Assembly: GCA_018267515.1 (NCBI GenBank)
Contig: JAFDYJ010000003.1
Coordinates: 20,346-84,345 of the forward strand
Direction of reading: 5' to 3'
Source of the DNA: Bacteroidota bacterium
Lineage (GTDB): Bacteria > Bacteroidota > Bacteroidia > Chitinophagales > Chitinophagaceae
Length of the DNA stretch: 64,000 bases
This document shows, piece by piece, positions 11,070-22,800 of the stretch; positions within the stretch are counted from its first letter, which is position 1, and every line of letters starts with the position of its first letter. The notes beneath the pieces are model-generated. The model ran no database searches, was not told the origin of the DNA, and worked only from the letters and a program-made list of their open reading frames with translations. The position numbers and the translations under genes are program-made.

Positions 11070-11951
11070 ATGCCCGGTCAGCTTAAGGAAGTCAGAAACA
11101 GGATCAGCTCAGTACAGAGCACACAGCAGATTACAAAAGCAATGAAAATGGTAAGTGCGGCGAAATTACGCCGTGCCCAGGATGCTATTATTCAAATGCG
11201 TCCTTATGCAAAAAAACTTCAGGAATTGCTGAGTAATATTGTTAGCAGTGGTGAAGGTGGAGGAGAAATGTCATTGGCAACTGAACGTCCTGTAGAAAAA
11301 GCATTGCTGATTGTTATCACGAGTGATCGTGGTTTGTGCGGCGCCTACAATGCTAACCTGATTAAACTGGCAAAAGCCGCTATTGCTGAAAAATATTCTG
11401 AGCAGCAAAAGAAAGGTCATGTCACCATCTGGAGTATTGGAAAAAAAGGATATGAACACTTTGTAAAAAATAAATTCAAGGCAGAAGCAACGTACAAAGA
11501 TATTTTTCTGAATCTTAATTTTGAAAATGTTCAGGCATGTGCACAGGCTGCGATTCAGGCTTTTCGTGAAAAACAATTTGATGCCATAGAGATCATATAT
11601 AGCGAGTTTAAGAATGCTGCAACACAAAGATTTGTTGTAGAACAATTCCTTCCGATTCCAAAGGCGGAGAATAAACAGGGCGCAAACAAAGCGGATTTTA
11701 TTTTTGACCCTGCGAAAGAGCTGCTGGTTGCTGAATTGATGCCAAGAATTCTCAATACTCAATTATACAAAGCTGTTCTGGATTCTAATGCTTCCGAGCA
11801 CGGAGCCCGGATGACAGCTATGGATAAGGCTACAGAAAATGCCAATGAAATGTTGAGGGCATTGAAGATATCCTATAACCGTGCCCGTCAGGCTGCCATC
11901 ACTACGGAGCTGACTGAAATTGTAAGTGGCGCAGCAGCATTGCAGGGGTAG
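11070..11951 (+). CDS. atpG: ATP synthase F1 gamma subunit
   Basis: The gamma subunit is the central rotor shaft of F1, linking proton flow to catalysis in the alpha3beta3 head. The 293-aa protein has both conserved coiled-coil termini: the N-terminal helix with KEVRNRI and TKAMKMVSAAKLRRAQ, and the C-terminal helix with RMTAMDKATENA and the final ITTELTEIVSGA motif. In between is the characteristic ITSDRGLCGAYN segment. Length is normal for the family. Unusually, no other ATP synthase gene is adjacent: the upstream neighbour is a lipoprotein and the downstream one is scpB, so atpG is detached from the alpha-subunit gene it normally follows. A TACCTTTG box upstream suggests its own promoter. 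Confidence 0.97.
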   Translation: MPGQLKEVRNRISSVQSTQQITKAMKMVSAAKLRRAQDAIIQMRPYAKKLQELLSNIVSSGEGGGEMSLATERPVEKALLIVITSDRGLCGAYNANLIKLAKAAIAEKYSEQQKKGHVTIWSIGKKGYEHFVKNKFKAEATYKDIFLNLNFENVQACAQAAIQAFREKQFDAIEIIYSEFKNAATQRFVVEQFLPIPKAENKQGANKADFIFDPAKELLVAELMPRILNTQLYKAVLDSNASEHGARMTAMDKATENANEMLRALKISYNRARQAAITTELTEIVSGAAALQG

Positions 11952-12119
11952 ATTCTTATGCATTGAGAATTGATTTTTCGCACTTTCATTTTTTTAAAAT
12001 CGTTTATTCCACCTTGTTAATAATTGTTTTTTAAACTTTAATATCACAATTGTACATTCGTTGCAATAGAAGAGATTAAAATTTAGTTATCGGTTACATA
12101 AATGAATTTTATTTAAACC

Positions 12120-12818
12120 ATGGAAATTTCTGATCTGTTACCTCATATCGAAACACTTATTTTTGCCAGTGACAAACCATTAACTACAATGGAAATCCTG
12201 GAATTGGTGGATACAGTTGTTGATGAAAAAATCAATCCGGAACAGGTTGAAAAGACAATTGAAGCCATAGTTGAAAAGTATAATGGCAATATGGATGGTC
12301 ATTGGGTGTACCCCTTTGAGGTGAAATTAATTGGAGGAGGCTGGCAATTTCTAACCCGGAAAGAATTTCATAAAACGGTAGCACAACTCAATGGCGATAA
12401 ATTTTTAAAGCGGTTATCTGCGGCAGCACTGGAAACACTTGCCATCATTGCCTATAAACAACCTATTACGAAAGGTGAGATAGAGGCGATTCGGGGTGTA
12501 AATTGTGATTATACCGTTCAGCGATTGCTGGAGAAAGAATTGATTATTATCAGTGGTAGAAATGAGTCGGCCCCGGGACAGCCGCTTTTATATTCTACCT
12601 CCAAAAATTTTATGGATTATTTCGGGATCAATTCACCTGACGAGTTACCAAAACTTAAAGAAGTGAATCCTGACCAAATTATTGAACCTACAGTTTTAAA
12701 AAACACTCTTTTGGATGAGGGTAAAAAACCGGATGCGTCTTCCGAAGCGCAGTTGTCTGTAACAGAATCCGGAGAATTGATCAGCAATAAGGAAGAATTG
12801 CCCGGCGGGAGTGAATGA
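12120..12818 (+). CDS. scpB: Segregation and condensation protein B
   Basis: ScpB pairs with ScpA and SMC to compact and segregate the chromosome. The 232-aa protein shows the tandem winged-helix fold: an N-terminal domain (residues 1-100, ending FLTRKEFH) and a second domain with the family signature LSAAALETLAIIAYKQPITKGE, followed by EAIRGVNCDYTVQRLLEKELI (about 100-145). A variable acidic tail of some 60 residues follows. It is preceded by a 168-base gap after atpG and followed by a clear intrinsic terminator, so it is probably a single-gene unit or the last gene of one. No scpA is visible in the window. Confidence 0.93.
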   Translation: MEISDLLPHIETLIFASDKPLTTMEILELVDTVVDEKINPEQVEKTIEAIVEKYNGNMDGHWVYPFEVKLIGGGWQFLTRKEFHKTVAQLNGDKFLKRLSAAALETLAIIAYKQPITKGEIEAIRGVNCDYTVQRLLEKELIIISGRNESAPGQPLLYSTSKNFMDYFGINSPDELPKLKEVNPDQIIEPTVLKNTLLDEGKKPDASSEAQLSVTESGELISNKEELPGGSE

Positions 12819-12840
12819 TAAAGAAATGATTTTATAGTAT

Positions 12841-12879
12841 CGTGCCACTTCGTTTTTAATGGAGTGGCACGGTTGTTTT
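12841..12879 (+). terminator. Rho-independent terminator of scpB
   Basis: CGTGCCACTTC pairs with GGAGTGGCACG (12841-12851 with 12861-12871) to form an 11-bp stem with one wobble pair and a 9-base loop, followed by GTTGTTTT. It lies 22 bases after the scpB stop and well before lysA. Confidence 0.8.
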
Positions 12880-12914
12880 GGTACGGTGGGGCACCTTTAA
12901 TAACTTAGCAGGTT

Positions 12915-14129
12915 ATGCCGGTACAATTATCAAATGATCAGTTAACCAGAGTGGCAAATGAATTTGGCACGCCAGTGTACATTTACCATGCAGAGAAAAT
13001 ACAGGAACAATACCAGAAATTAAAGACTGCTTTTCAAAAAAGCGATGCCAGGTTTTATTATGCGGCAAAAGCATTGACGAATATAAATGTCCTGCGATAT
13101 ATTCATTCATTGGGTGCAGGGGTAGATTGTAGTTCTATCAATGAAGTAAAACTTGCTTTATATTCGGGATTTCATCCCTCTGAAGTTTTATACACTGCCA
13201 ATGGCATTGCTTTCAGTGAGATTGAAGAAGCCCAAAGCCTGGGAGTTAAAATTAATATTGACAGTTTGTCCAACCTGGAAAAATTCGGAAAGCGATTTGC
13301 TCACAGTTACCCGGTCGGCATACGGTTGAGACCGAATATCATGGCAGGCGGTAATTTAAAAATCTCAACAGGTCATGATAAAAGTAAATTTGGAATACCG
13401 GTCGGAAAAATTGATCAAATTGTTTCATTAAAGAATCAGTATAATCTATGTATAAGTAACCTGCATATTCATACCGGCAGCGATATAGATGATGCAGATG
13501 TTTTTATAAGGGGAATTGAAGTGTTATTTGAAATAATTCCTTCATTTGAGGAATTGCAATCGGTGGATCTTGGAGGCGGGTTTAAAGTTCCGTATAAAAA
13601 AGAGGATAAAGAACTAGATATATTCCGGCTGGGCGAAAAAGTATTTGCGATGTTTGAAAAATATGAGAAGGCCGGAGGTAGAAAATTGCAAATCTGGTTT
13701 GAACCGGGTAAATTTTTAGTGAGTCAATGCGGGTATTTCGTTACCACAGTAAATGTGCTGAAAGAAACTTCTGCTACTACTTTTGCCGGTGTAAATAGCG
13801 GCTTTAATCACCTGATTCGCCCTATGTTTTATGATGCTTATCACTATATAGAAAATATTTCCAATCCCGGCGGAGCGTTGAAAAAGTATTCTGTAGTGGG
13901 TAACATTTGTGAAACAGATACATTTGCCTGGGAACGGGAATTGAATGAGATTCGTGAAGGAGATTATCTTGTTTTTTTCAATGCCGGCGCTTATGGTTTT
14001 GAAATGTCTTCCAATTTTAATTCACGATTCAAGCCTGCAGAAGTAATGATCAAAGATGGCAATGCTTTTCTGATTCGTAAAAGAGATGAATTTGATGACC
14101 TGCTGGAAAAACAGGTAAAAGTGTTTTAA
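12915..14129 (+). CDS. lysA: Diaminopimelate decarboxylase
   Basis: LysA removes CO2 from meso-diaminopimelate to give L-lysine, the last step of lysine synthesis, using pyridoxal phosphate. The 404-aa protein has the fold-III PLP Lys52 in FYYAAKAL and the glycine-rich phosphate loop DLGGGF. The EPGK (EPGR-type) motif is present, as is the catalytic Cys332 in the segment VGNICETDTFA, which distinguishes LysA from other group IV decarboxylases. The HIHTGSDI segment replaces the more common HxHxGS. Length is typical. It starts 36 bases after the scpB terminator, so it probably has its own promoter. Carboxynorspermidine decarboxylase is the closest alternative, but the CETDTFA context favours LysA. 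Confidence 0.93.
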   Translation: MPVQLSNDQLTRVANEFGTPVYIYHAEKIQEQYQKLKTAFQKSDARFYYAAKALTNINVLRYIHSLGAGVDCSSINEVKLALYSGFHPSEVLYTANGIAFSEIEEAQSLGVKINIDSLSNLEKFGKRFAHSYPVGIRLRPNIMAGGNLKISTGHDKSKFGIPVGKIDQIVSLKNQYNLCISNLHIHTGSDIDDADVFIRGIEVLFEIIPSFEELQSVDLGGGFKVPYKKEDKELDIFRLGEKVFAMFEKYEKAGGRKLQIWFEPGKFLVSQCGYFVTTVNVLKETSATTFAGVNSGFNHLIRPMFYDAYHYIENISNPGGALKKYSVVGNICETDTFAWERELNEIREGDYLVFFNAGAYGFEMSSNFNSRFKPAEVMIKDGNAFLIRKRDEFDDLLEKQVKVF

Positions 14130-14171
14130 AAAAGAATAACTTTCATTATTACTTTTAATCTAATTTGAGTC

Positions 14172-14675
14172 ATGAAAAAGTATTTGATAGTATTCAGCAT
14201 CATGTTGTCTTGTGAAGCTTTGTTTTCACAGGATATGACTAAGTTTCATTTATATCAACCGGCGGAAAATGCGGAAATGTCCATTACAAAAGCAATTGGT
14301 GAAGCCAATCGCCAGGGAAAAAATGTATTTATTCAAATTGGAGGAAACTGGTGTATCTGGTGCGCCCGGTTCAACGATTATATTACAAAAGATTTATCCA
14401 TTGATTCAATGGTAAAAAGCAGTTTTGTCATATATCATATGAATTACAGTAAGGAAAATTATAACGCTAAATTGCTGGCAAAATATGGATACCCTCAACG
14501 CTTCGGATTCCCTGTTTTCCTGATCCTGGATAAAAATGGAAACTTGCTACACACTCAAAACTCTGCTTATTTGGAAGATGGAGGAAAGAGTTATAATCGG
14601 GAAAAAGTCATTGGTTTTTTTAATGACTGGACTCCGAAAGCATTGGATCCAAATCAATATAAAGAGCAAAAATGA
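14172..14675 (+). CDS. Secreted thioredoxin-fold protein (DUF255/thioredoxin_7-like)
   Basis: This 167-aa protein has an N-terminal signal peptide ending about Phe18-Ser19-Gln20 and a thioredoxin-like fold with the redox motif Cys61-Ile-Trp-Cys64 in the context GGNWCIWCARF. The cis-Pro of the fold is in FGFPVFLIL. Periplasmic thiol-disulfide exchange or reduction of exported proteins is the likely role; the substrate cannot be told. The stop codon overlaps the start of the next gene by four bases (ATGA), indicating translational coupling with the DUF4442 protein. Confidence 0.85.
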   Translation: MKKYLIVFSIMLSCEALFSQDMTKFHLYQPAENAEMSITKAIGEANRQGKNVFIQIGGNWCIWCARFNDYITKDLSIDSMVKSSFVIYHMNYSKENYNAKLLAKYGYPQRFGFPVFLILDKNGNLLHTQNSAYLEDGGKSYNREKVIGFFNDWTPKALDPNQYKEQK

Positions 14676-15175
14676 GCCTTGAGGAAACTGCATTTGTCAG
14701 ATTGATGAAACATCCTGTTAAATACAGGTGGTTTTTGTTTTCTAAACTGCCGAGTGCATATTTTTCGGGTGTAAAGGTGAAACATATTGATGAAAAGAAA
14801 TGTATTACTGTTGTGCCCTATAAATGGTTTTCAAAAAATCCTTTTCATTCTACTTATTTTGCATGTCTGAGTATGGCCGCAGAAATGAGTACCGGAGCTT
14901 TATCCATGTTGCATTTATATAAAAGAAATCCGCCGATTTCCATGTTGGTTATAAAAATTGAATCGGAGTTTTTTAAAAAGGCAAAAGGAATAACCACGTT
15001 TACTTGCGAAAGCGGTGAAGAAATCCGGCTCATAATTGAGAAAGCAATTGAAACAGGTATTGCTCAAACTATAAAGGTGAGTTCCATTGGCCGAAATGAA
15101 GAAGGAGAGAAAGTCGCAGAATTTTTTATTACCTGGTCTTTCAAAGCGAAAACAAAAAATATTGATCAAAAATAA
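14672..15175 (+). CDS. DUF4442 hotdog-fold protein (thioesterase-like)
   Basis: This 167-aa protein matches the DUF4442 family, which belongs to the hotdog-fold superfamily with PaaI-type thioesterases. The family-typical core is NPFHSTYFACLSMAAEMSTG (residues 51-70), followed by a beta-rich second half. Acyl-CoA thioesterase activity is suggested by the fold but has no direct support here. It overlaps the upstream thioredoxin-fold gene by ATGA and is 12 bases before the metallo-hydrolase gene, so the three probably form an operon. Confidence 0.8.
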   Translation: MSLEETAFVRLMKHPVKYRWFLFSKLPSAYFSGVKVKHIDEKKCITVVPYKWFSKNPFHSTYFACLSMAAEMSTGALSMLHLYKRNPPISMLVIKIESEFFKKAKGITTFTCESGEEIRLIIEKAIETGIAQTIKVSSIGRNEEGEKVAEFFITWSFKAKTKNIDQK

Positions 15176-15187
15176 ATTGAGCGTAAT

Positions 15188-16591
15188 ATGAAGATTGCTT
15201 TTCATGGTGCAGCCCGGACGGTAACCGGATCCAAACACCTGATCACCTTAAAAAACGGGAAAAAAATATTATTGGACTGTGGCATGTTCCAGGGTCTTGG
15301 AAAAGATACAGACATGTTGAACCGTGAATTCGGATTTGACTCTTCTTCTATTGATGTAATGATTCTATCTCATGCTCACATTGACCACTCAGGGCTTATT
15401 CCCAAATTAGTCAGCGAAGGTTTTGCCGGTAAAATATTTTGTACGCCGGCTACAAGGGATCTTACCGAAGTATTGCTTCAGGATTCAGCAGAAATCCAGA
15501 TGGATGATATCAAGTACACCAATAAGCGCCGGACTATGGATGGACTTTCATTGTTACGACCATTGTATACTATGGAGGATGCTAAAAAAAGTATTGGACA
15601 TCTTTCACCGGTCGAATACCATGTTTGGTTTGATGTAACGGATGGAGTACAGGCAATGTTTACAGATGCAGGACATATTATCGGAAGCACTTGTGTAAAT
15701 ATTAAAATTAATGAGAATGGCAAAGAGACTCGTCTGACTTTCAGTGGCGATGTTGGCAGGTACCGGGATGTTATTTTAAGATCACCCGAGGATTTTCCAC
15801 AGGCAGATTATATTATCATGGAATCCACTTATGGCAACAGTTTGCATGATCAGGCTACTACCACTCCGGATCTTTTATTGCAATGGATTGAAAAGGCCTG
15901 TGTGCAAAAAAAGGGGAAACTCATCATGCCGGCATTTAGTGTTGGAAGAACTCAGGAGATATTATACGATCTCAACCAACTGGATCTGGAAAACCGTCTT
16001 CCTGCACTGAATTATTTCGTGGATAGCCCGTTAAGTGTATCAGCAACCGAAGTGGTTAAAAGATATCCGCAATACTTTAATAAAAGAATACAGAAAGTAA
16101 TTCAAATGGATAATGATCCTTTCTCCTTTCAGGGACTGAAGTATATAAAAAGCGTAGATCAGTCAAAAATGCTGAATTTTCAAAACGGCCCAATGGTAAT
16201 CATTTCAGCCAGTGGAATGGCAGATGCCGGCAGAGTCAAGCATCATATCAGCAATAACATTGAAAACAGCAAAAACACAATCCTGCTGACAGGGTATTGT
16301 GAACCTCATTCTTTGGGAGGCAGATTACTGGCCGGTGATAAAGAAGTTAACATATTTGGAGTTGCTCATGAAGTAAATGCTGAAATAGGTGCTATTCGCA
16401 GTATGAGTGCACACGGGGATTATGAAGATTTAAGCCAATGGTTAGCCTGCCAGGACAAAAAGCAAATCCGCCAACTCTTTATAGTTCATGGCGAATATGA
16501 TGTGCAAAAGGATTTTCAGCAGCGGCTCATAAAAAAAGGATTTTCAAATGTTCAGATCCCCGAATTGCATTATGAGATAGGGCTGGCCTAA
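15188..16591 (+). CDS. Beta-CASP metallo-beta-lactamase fold protein, RNase-like (CPSF73/YsaE type)
   Basis: This 467-aa protein has the zinc-binding SHAHIDHSG motif (His62, His64, Asp66, His67), and further ligands in FTDAGHIIGS and FSGDVGR. A beta-CASP domain follows with the characteristic ESTYGN, MPAFSVGRTQEIL and ISASGMADAGRVKHH segments. The C-terminal RMMBL region contains SAHGDYEDL and FIVHGEYD. Proteins of this kind are RNA endonucleases or exonucleases related to CPSF73. The start at 15188 places the first strand MKIAFHGAARTVTGS directly at the N terminus, as in homologues. It is the last gene of the small operon with the thioredoxin-fold and DUF4442 genes. Confidence 0.9.
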   Translation: MKIAFHGAARTVTGSKHLITLKNGKKILLDCGMFQGLGKDTDMLNREFGFDSSSIDVMILSHAHIDHSGLIPKLVSEGFAGKIFCTPATRDLTEVLLQDSAEIQMDDIKYTNKRRTMDGLSLLRPLYTMEDAKKSIGHLSPVEYHVWFDVTDGVQAMFTDAGHIIGSTCVNIKINENGKETRLTFSGDVGRYRDVILRSPEDFPQADYIIMESTYGNSLHDQATTTPDLLLQWIEKACVQKKGKLIMPAFSVGRTQEILYDLNQLDLENRLPALNYFVDSPLSVSATEVVKRYPQYFNKRIQKVIQMDNDPFSFQGLKYIKSVDQSKMLNFQNGPMVIISASGMADAGRVKHHISNNIENSKNTILLTGYCEPHSLGGRLLAGDKEVNIFGVAHEVNAEIGAIRSMSAHGDYEDLSQWLACQDKKQIRQLFIVHGEYDVQKDFQQRLIKKGFSNVQIPELHYEIGLA

Positions 16592-16784
16592 CAGGGCTTT
16601 ACTTTGTTTTTCACAAACTCTTAATAACTCAAACAATAAAAATAGCGTTTAATTATCAGTGGGATCTTAGAAAATCAATTATGCAATTTTGGGGATTGAT
16701 AGGGTAGGAGATAAATAGCATTCTTAAATTTTAGAAAAATAGTTCGCAAAAATATATTTGGATTTGGACGGCTATGAAAAACAA

Positions 16785-16815
16785 AAACCCCGGTGTCAAT
16801 AGCCGGGGTTTCTTT
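16785..16815. terminator. Bidirectional terminator between convergent genes
   Basis: AAACCCCGG (16785-16793) pairs with CCGGGGTTT (16803-16811), a 9-bp GC-rich stem with a 9-base loop. On the minus strand it is followed by a good U-run (TTTTTGTTTTTC) and so ends the PKD-repeat gene's opposing transcript from the plus strand side only weakly (TTTCTTT on plus). It sits between the convergent metallo-hydrolase gene (stop 16591) and the PKD-repeat gene (stop 16848). Confidence 0.8.
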
Positions 16816-16847
16816 GTATTTGTGAAAATTTATCCCGTATTCTTTAT

Positions 16848-19800
16848 TTACGATTTTATAAATTTTAAAGTTACCGGTGTATTAGAGTCAACTGATACAT
16901 GAACGAAATAAACGCCCTGTGCATAGGAGCTTACATTCACCTGTTTTGTTATTGTAAACTGATCTCTGGAGAATTCTTCCTGATAAACAAGATTGCCAAC
17001 AGAGTTGTAAATTTTAATGAAACCAAAGCTCTTCTGATTAGCCCCTATGATTTCAATATTGATTAAATCACTTGCCGGGTTAGGATATAATTTTGCGGAT
17101 GCTTCAACTGCATTCCGGTTGGGTGAGTTTTCTACAGTAACCTGTATCGTGTCTTTTCCTTTCATACCGTTACTGGCTGTAACTGTCAGCACAAATTGAT
17201 AAATGCCGGCCACCAGGTTTTGAACAGAGGTCTGTGCATTTGTTGAAGATGTAATCGTTGATGCTTGTGGCCCGGATATCTGTGCCCATGAATAGGAGGT
17301 TATGCTTCCGGTAGTGATGCTGCCACTACCGGTTAATGAAACGCTATTAACAGGTAATACAATAGTCAAATCCTTTCCTGCATTTGCAACAGGAACAGCA
17401 GGAGGTAAAGCCGCATTTACTGTTACGCTGATAAGGTCAGTTGCTGTAGCTCCTGAATTATCTGTAACGGTTAGTTGGAATACATACACACCTTGTATGA
17501 GATTGTTTACTGAGGTTTGCTTTTGGGCTGGTGAAACTATTGAATACTGTGAAGGTCCTGCAATCCGGGTCCATAAGTATGAGCTGATCGTTCCATCCGG
17601 ATCACTTCCATTTCCTGAAAGCGTAATGCTGTTTACCGGCAGTGTAATAGTTTGATCGGGTCCTGCATTTGCAGAAGGAGATTTATTCGGGGCCGGGTTT
17701 ACGGTTACAGATACTATTGCAGTAGCTGTACTTCCACGATTATCCGTGACTCTTAATTGGAACTGGTAAGTACCCTGTACCAGGTTGTTTACTACGGTTT
17801 GCGCCTGTGATGGAGAAACGATATTAAACTGTACCGGTCCGGAAATTTTTGTCCATTGATAGGAAACAATAGACCCATCCGGATCATTGCCACTACCGGA
17901 AAGAGTGATAGTATTTGTAGGCAGTGTTATGTTCTGATTTGCACCTGCATTAGCTGATGGTGTTTGATTGGGTGCCGGATTTACAGTTACATTTACCGTT
18001 GAGGTTGCAGTGGCACCGAGGTTATCAGTTACTTTTAACTGGAATTGATAAACTCCCTGTGCCAGGTTATTAATCACTGTTTGTGCTTGTGAAGGAGAAA
18101 CTATATAAAACTGATCAGGGCCGGAAATTTTTGTCCATTGATAAAAAATAATGCTTCCATCAGGATCGGAACCACTTCCGGAAAGCGTAACGCTTTTAGT
18201 GGGTAATGTGATATTTTGATTAGTACCTGCATTTGCGGTTGGTAATTGATTGGGTGCAGCATTTACAGTTACATTTACCGTTGAGGTTGCAGTGGCACCG
18301 AGATTATCAGTCACTCTTAATTGGAACTGGTAAGTACCCTGTACCAGGTTGTTTACAACAGTTTGCGCCTGTGATGGAGAAACGATATTAAACTGTGCCG
18401 GACCGGAAATCTTTGTCCACAGATAAGAAGCAATTGAACCATCCGAATCATTACCACTCCCGGTAAGAGTGATGCTATTTGCTGGCAGTGTGATATTTTG
18501 GTTGGAACCAGCATTAGCAGTAGGCGATTGATTAGGTACAGGATTTACAGTTACCGTGACTGTATCTTTACCTGTCGCACCCTGATTATCCGTTACTGTC
18601 AATTCAAATTGATAAGTGCCCAGTACTAAGTTGTTGATAGTGGTATTAGCTTGTAAAGGTGAAACAATATTAAATTGGGCTGGCCCTGAAATATTTACCC
18701 ACTCATAAGAAACTATATTCCCATCAGGATCCCAACCACTTCCTGAAATTGTCACAGAACTATTGGGAAGATTAATGGAATGATCAGCGCCGGCATTTGC
18801 AGAAGGACTTTGATTAGGAGCCGGGTTTACTGTAATGGTAACAAATGCAGTACCTGTAGTACCGGAATTATCTGTTACGGTTAATTGAAATTGATAGTTG
18901 CCCTGTACCAGGCCGGTAATGTCAGTTTGGGATTGATCCGGTGATACAATATTAAAAGAATCAGGCCCGGAAATTTTGCTCCATTGATAAGATTCAATAG
19001 TGCCATCAGGATCATTTCCACTACCGATTAAAGTAACCGAGTTTAATGGTAATGTAATGTTCTGGTCAGTACCTGCATCGGCAATAGGTGATTGATTTTG
19101 AGCCGGACTAACAATTATACTAACAATGTCAATTCCTGTAGCTCCCTGGTCGTCAGTTACTGTTAGTTGGAATTGATAAGTACCTTCTATCAGATTGTCC
19201 ACAAGGGTTTGGTCTTGTGAAGGCGAAATGATATTAAATGAATCAGGGCCGGAAATCTTTGTCCAGGAATACGAAACTATAGTACCATCTCCATCAGTCC
19301 CACTTCCTGTGAGAGATATGCTGTTTGTCGGTAAAGTGATGTTTTGATTAATGCCGGCATCTGCAACCGGAAGCTGATTTGAGCTTGAACTGACAGTAAT
19401 AATGATAATATCAATTCCTGTTGCCCCAGAATTATCAGTTACTATTAACTGAAATTGGTAAATGCCTTCTAACAAATTTTCAATAACAGTTTGATCCTGT
19501 GAAGGAGAAACAATGTTAAAGGAATCGGGTCCGGAAATTTTAGTCCATTGATAAGAGATTATAGACCCGTCAGGATCATTTCCACTGCCGGAAACGGTAA
19601 CACTATCAATCGGCAACGTGATATTAAGATTAGTCCCAGCATCAGCTGTTGGTGGAATGTTAGCCGGATTTACAGTAATTTGTAAAGTATCTCTTCCATA
19701 TGCACCATCATTATCCCGTACTCTTAACTCATAGCTGTAAACTCCGATACTAAGACCGGTAACAGTTGTGGTTGCTGAGTAATTATTTGTGATGTTCCCT

Positions 19801-22800
19801 GAGTTAGGTCCGGAAATTTTTCTCCATCTGTAAGAAGTGATATTGCCATCAGGGTCATTTCCGATTCCAGAAAGAGTAACACTATTTGTGGGTAATGTTA
19901 TATTTTGGTCGAGGCCGGCGATTGCAGTAGGGGGTTGGTTAGGGGAAGAGCTGATAGTAACGGTTACTATTGAGGTTCCAGTAGCTCCCAGGTTGTCAGT
20001 AACTGTCAGCTGGAATTGATAAGTTCCCTGCACCAAATTGTTTATAGTGGTTTGTGCTTGAGAGGGTGAAACGATATTAAACTGTGCCGGCCCTGAGATT
20101 TTTGTCCATGAATATGATTCAATAGTTCCGTCAGGATCTGAAGCACTTCCGAGTAAAGAAACACTATTATTGGGTAGTACAAGGTTTTGATTTGGACCTG
20201 CATTAGCAGTTGGAGGCTGGTTTACAGGGTTTACAATAATCCGGACAGTGTCAATCCCGGTAGCACCCATATTATCTGTTACAGTTAATAAGAATTGATA
20301 AGTACCCTGTATCAAATTATTAATTACTGTTTGTGCTTGTGAAGGTGAAACGATATTAAATTGTGCCGGTCCTGAGATTTTTGTCCATTGATAAGAAGCA
20401 ATGCTTCCATCTGGGTCGCTTCCATTACCTGTTATAGTAAGACTGTTTGTGGGTAATGATAAATTCTGATCAGCACCTGCATTGGCAACGGGCGACTGAT
20501 TTGCAGCAGGGTTTACTGTAATTGTTACAGTCGCAGTTGCAGATGCCCCGAGATTATCGGTAACTTTTAATTGAAACTGATAAACGCCTTGAGCCAGGTT
20601 ATTTACTACAGTTTGTGACTGAGTTGGTGAAATAATATTGAATTGACCGGGGCCTGAAATTTTTGTCCATTGATAAGAAGCAATACTTCCATCCGGATCA
20701 CTTCCACTTCCAAGCAGGGTAATACTATTTACGGGTAATGTAATATTTTGATTTGCTCCAACATTTACGATTGGAGGTTGATTGGCAGCAGGATTTACAG
20801 TTACAGTTACTGTTGAAGTTGCTGTTGCGCCGAGATTGTCGGTAACTTTTAATTGAAATTGATAAACGCCCAGCTCCAGGTTATTGATTACGGTTTGCGA
20901 TTGTGATGGAGAAACAATTGTAAATTGAGAAGGGCCGGAAATTTTTGACCATTGATAGGAAGCAATATTCCCATCCGGATCACTTCCACTCCCGATAAGA
21001 GTGACTGTATTGATAGGCAAACTAATATTCTGGTTAGAGCCGGCATTGGCTGTTGGAGATTGATTGGGAGCCGGGTTCACAGTTACCGTAACAGTAGAAG
21101 TTGCGGTTGCACCCGAATTGTCGGTTACTTTTAACTGGAATTGGTAAACACCTTGTACCAGGCTGTTGATAACCGTTTGTGCCTGGGAAGAAGAGACGAT
21201 ATTGAATTGTGAAGGACCTGAAATTTTTGTCCACTGATAAGAACTAATACTTCCATCCGGATCACTACCGCTGCCTATAAGCGTGACACTGTTAATAGGT
21301 AAAGTGATATTTTGGTTTGACCCGGCATTGGCTGTAGGAGCCTGATTTGAAGCAGCATTCACGGTAACTGTTACAACATCCGTTCCGGTAGCACCCAAAT
21401 TGTCGGTAACTTTCAGTTGAAATTGGTAAACACCCTGCACCAGGTTGTTGATCACTGTTTGTGCTTGTGTCGGAGAAACTATTGTGAACTGAGAAGGTCC
21501 GGAAATTTTAGTCCATTGATAAGAAGCAATGCTTCCATCAGGATCAGAGCCGCTGCCAGCGAGTGTAACAGAACTATTAGGCAAAAAAAAATTCTGGTCA
21601 GGACCAGCGTTGGCTACGGGGGACTGGTTTGAGATTTCTCCGGAAACATATATGAGGACTATAGAGGAATAAGGTTCCAGTGTAACGGATCCTGTGTAGG
21701 TTTTTGAATCAATTCCCATATATGTGGCTCCGAGATTGATTGTTTTCGAGGATGAAGTTGCGTTGTATTCAAATCTCAGGTCATTTACATTGCTGATTGT
21801 TTTGGGAGATGCTTTGGAATTGCCATCCTGGCCGCTATAAGATTGCCATCCTGCCAATGTATTATCCGTTCCCGGTATTGACAAAGTAGCTGGTTCGTTT
21901 ATTGGCCTGGCATAGTAGTTATTATTTGCCACACCGAGACTAAGCACATCATTTTTGATTGAAGAAAAACCTAAAGTTCTTTGGTTAGAAGTTCTGGAAA
22001 CGAAAATATTGCCTTTTAGGTCTATATTTCTAATAGGATCTGATTCAGAAATGTAGTCGTGGTAAAAGTGAATTTGTCCATAGTTATTATTGTAACTGGT
22101 ATTATCATAAATATTAATTTCATGAGAATTATGAATATAAATTCCCCTGGTTGAACCATTAGCTACAGTATTACCGGTAATTGTAAGATTATAGGTGCCA
22201 TCATCTGTATATATGCCCTCTGCATAGTTTGAACCATTATTGGTGCCATAAGGATTACCAATGCCATCTAAAACAATATTTTGAGAAACAACACTACCCG
22301 AATTATCGGTGCCATAGGTATATATTCCGGCTCCGTCATCTTTTGTCATGCAAAAATTATGAATAAAATTTCTACTGAAGTTGATATTCTTTCCGGCAAA
22401 CCATGCTGCTGTATAGCCTATGGAATCCAGTTCATTGTTTGAAAAAGTACTATTGTCGCCTATCTTTAACACACCAACATATTGTTGATCTCCGTTTTGC
22501 CCCATACCCGCAACTACTCCAATATTCTTAATCAAATTATTTGTAATGGTACAATTGGTTGCACGTTTTTGGATTATTCCATTATTATTGATATTACTGA
22601 TTGTAGAATTTGTAATTGTTATATTTCTTGTTCTATTCTCCACAAGTCCGGCATCTGTCATTACAATTCCATCTTGTCCTGAGTTAGAAATAATGCAATT
22701 ATCTATCGTAATATATTGCGTTATGTTAAGGAAAATAGAGATTTTGTTGGAACCTGTAAATGTCAGATTCTTGAATGTGATATAACTCTGATTAGAGAGA

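Noticed and set aside
17302..17655. Plus-strand open frames within the PKD-repeat gene
   Set aside because: They repeat at the spacing of the PKD units on the other strand and are antisense shadows of the repeated codons.
17121..21629. Regularly spaced repeats resembling a CRISPR array
   Set aside because: Units are about 282 bases, stay in frame and encode a PKD domain. CRISPR repeats are far shorter with unique spacers, and no cas gene is present.
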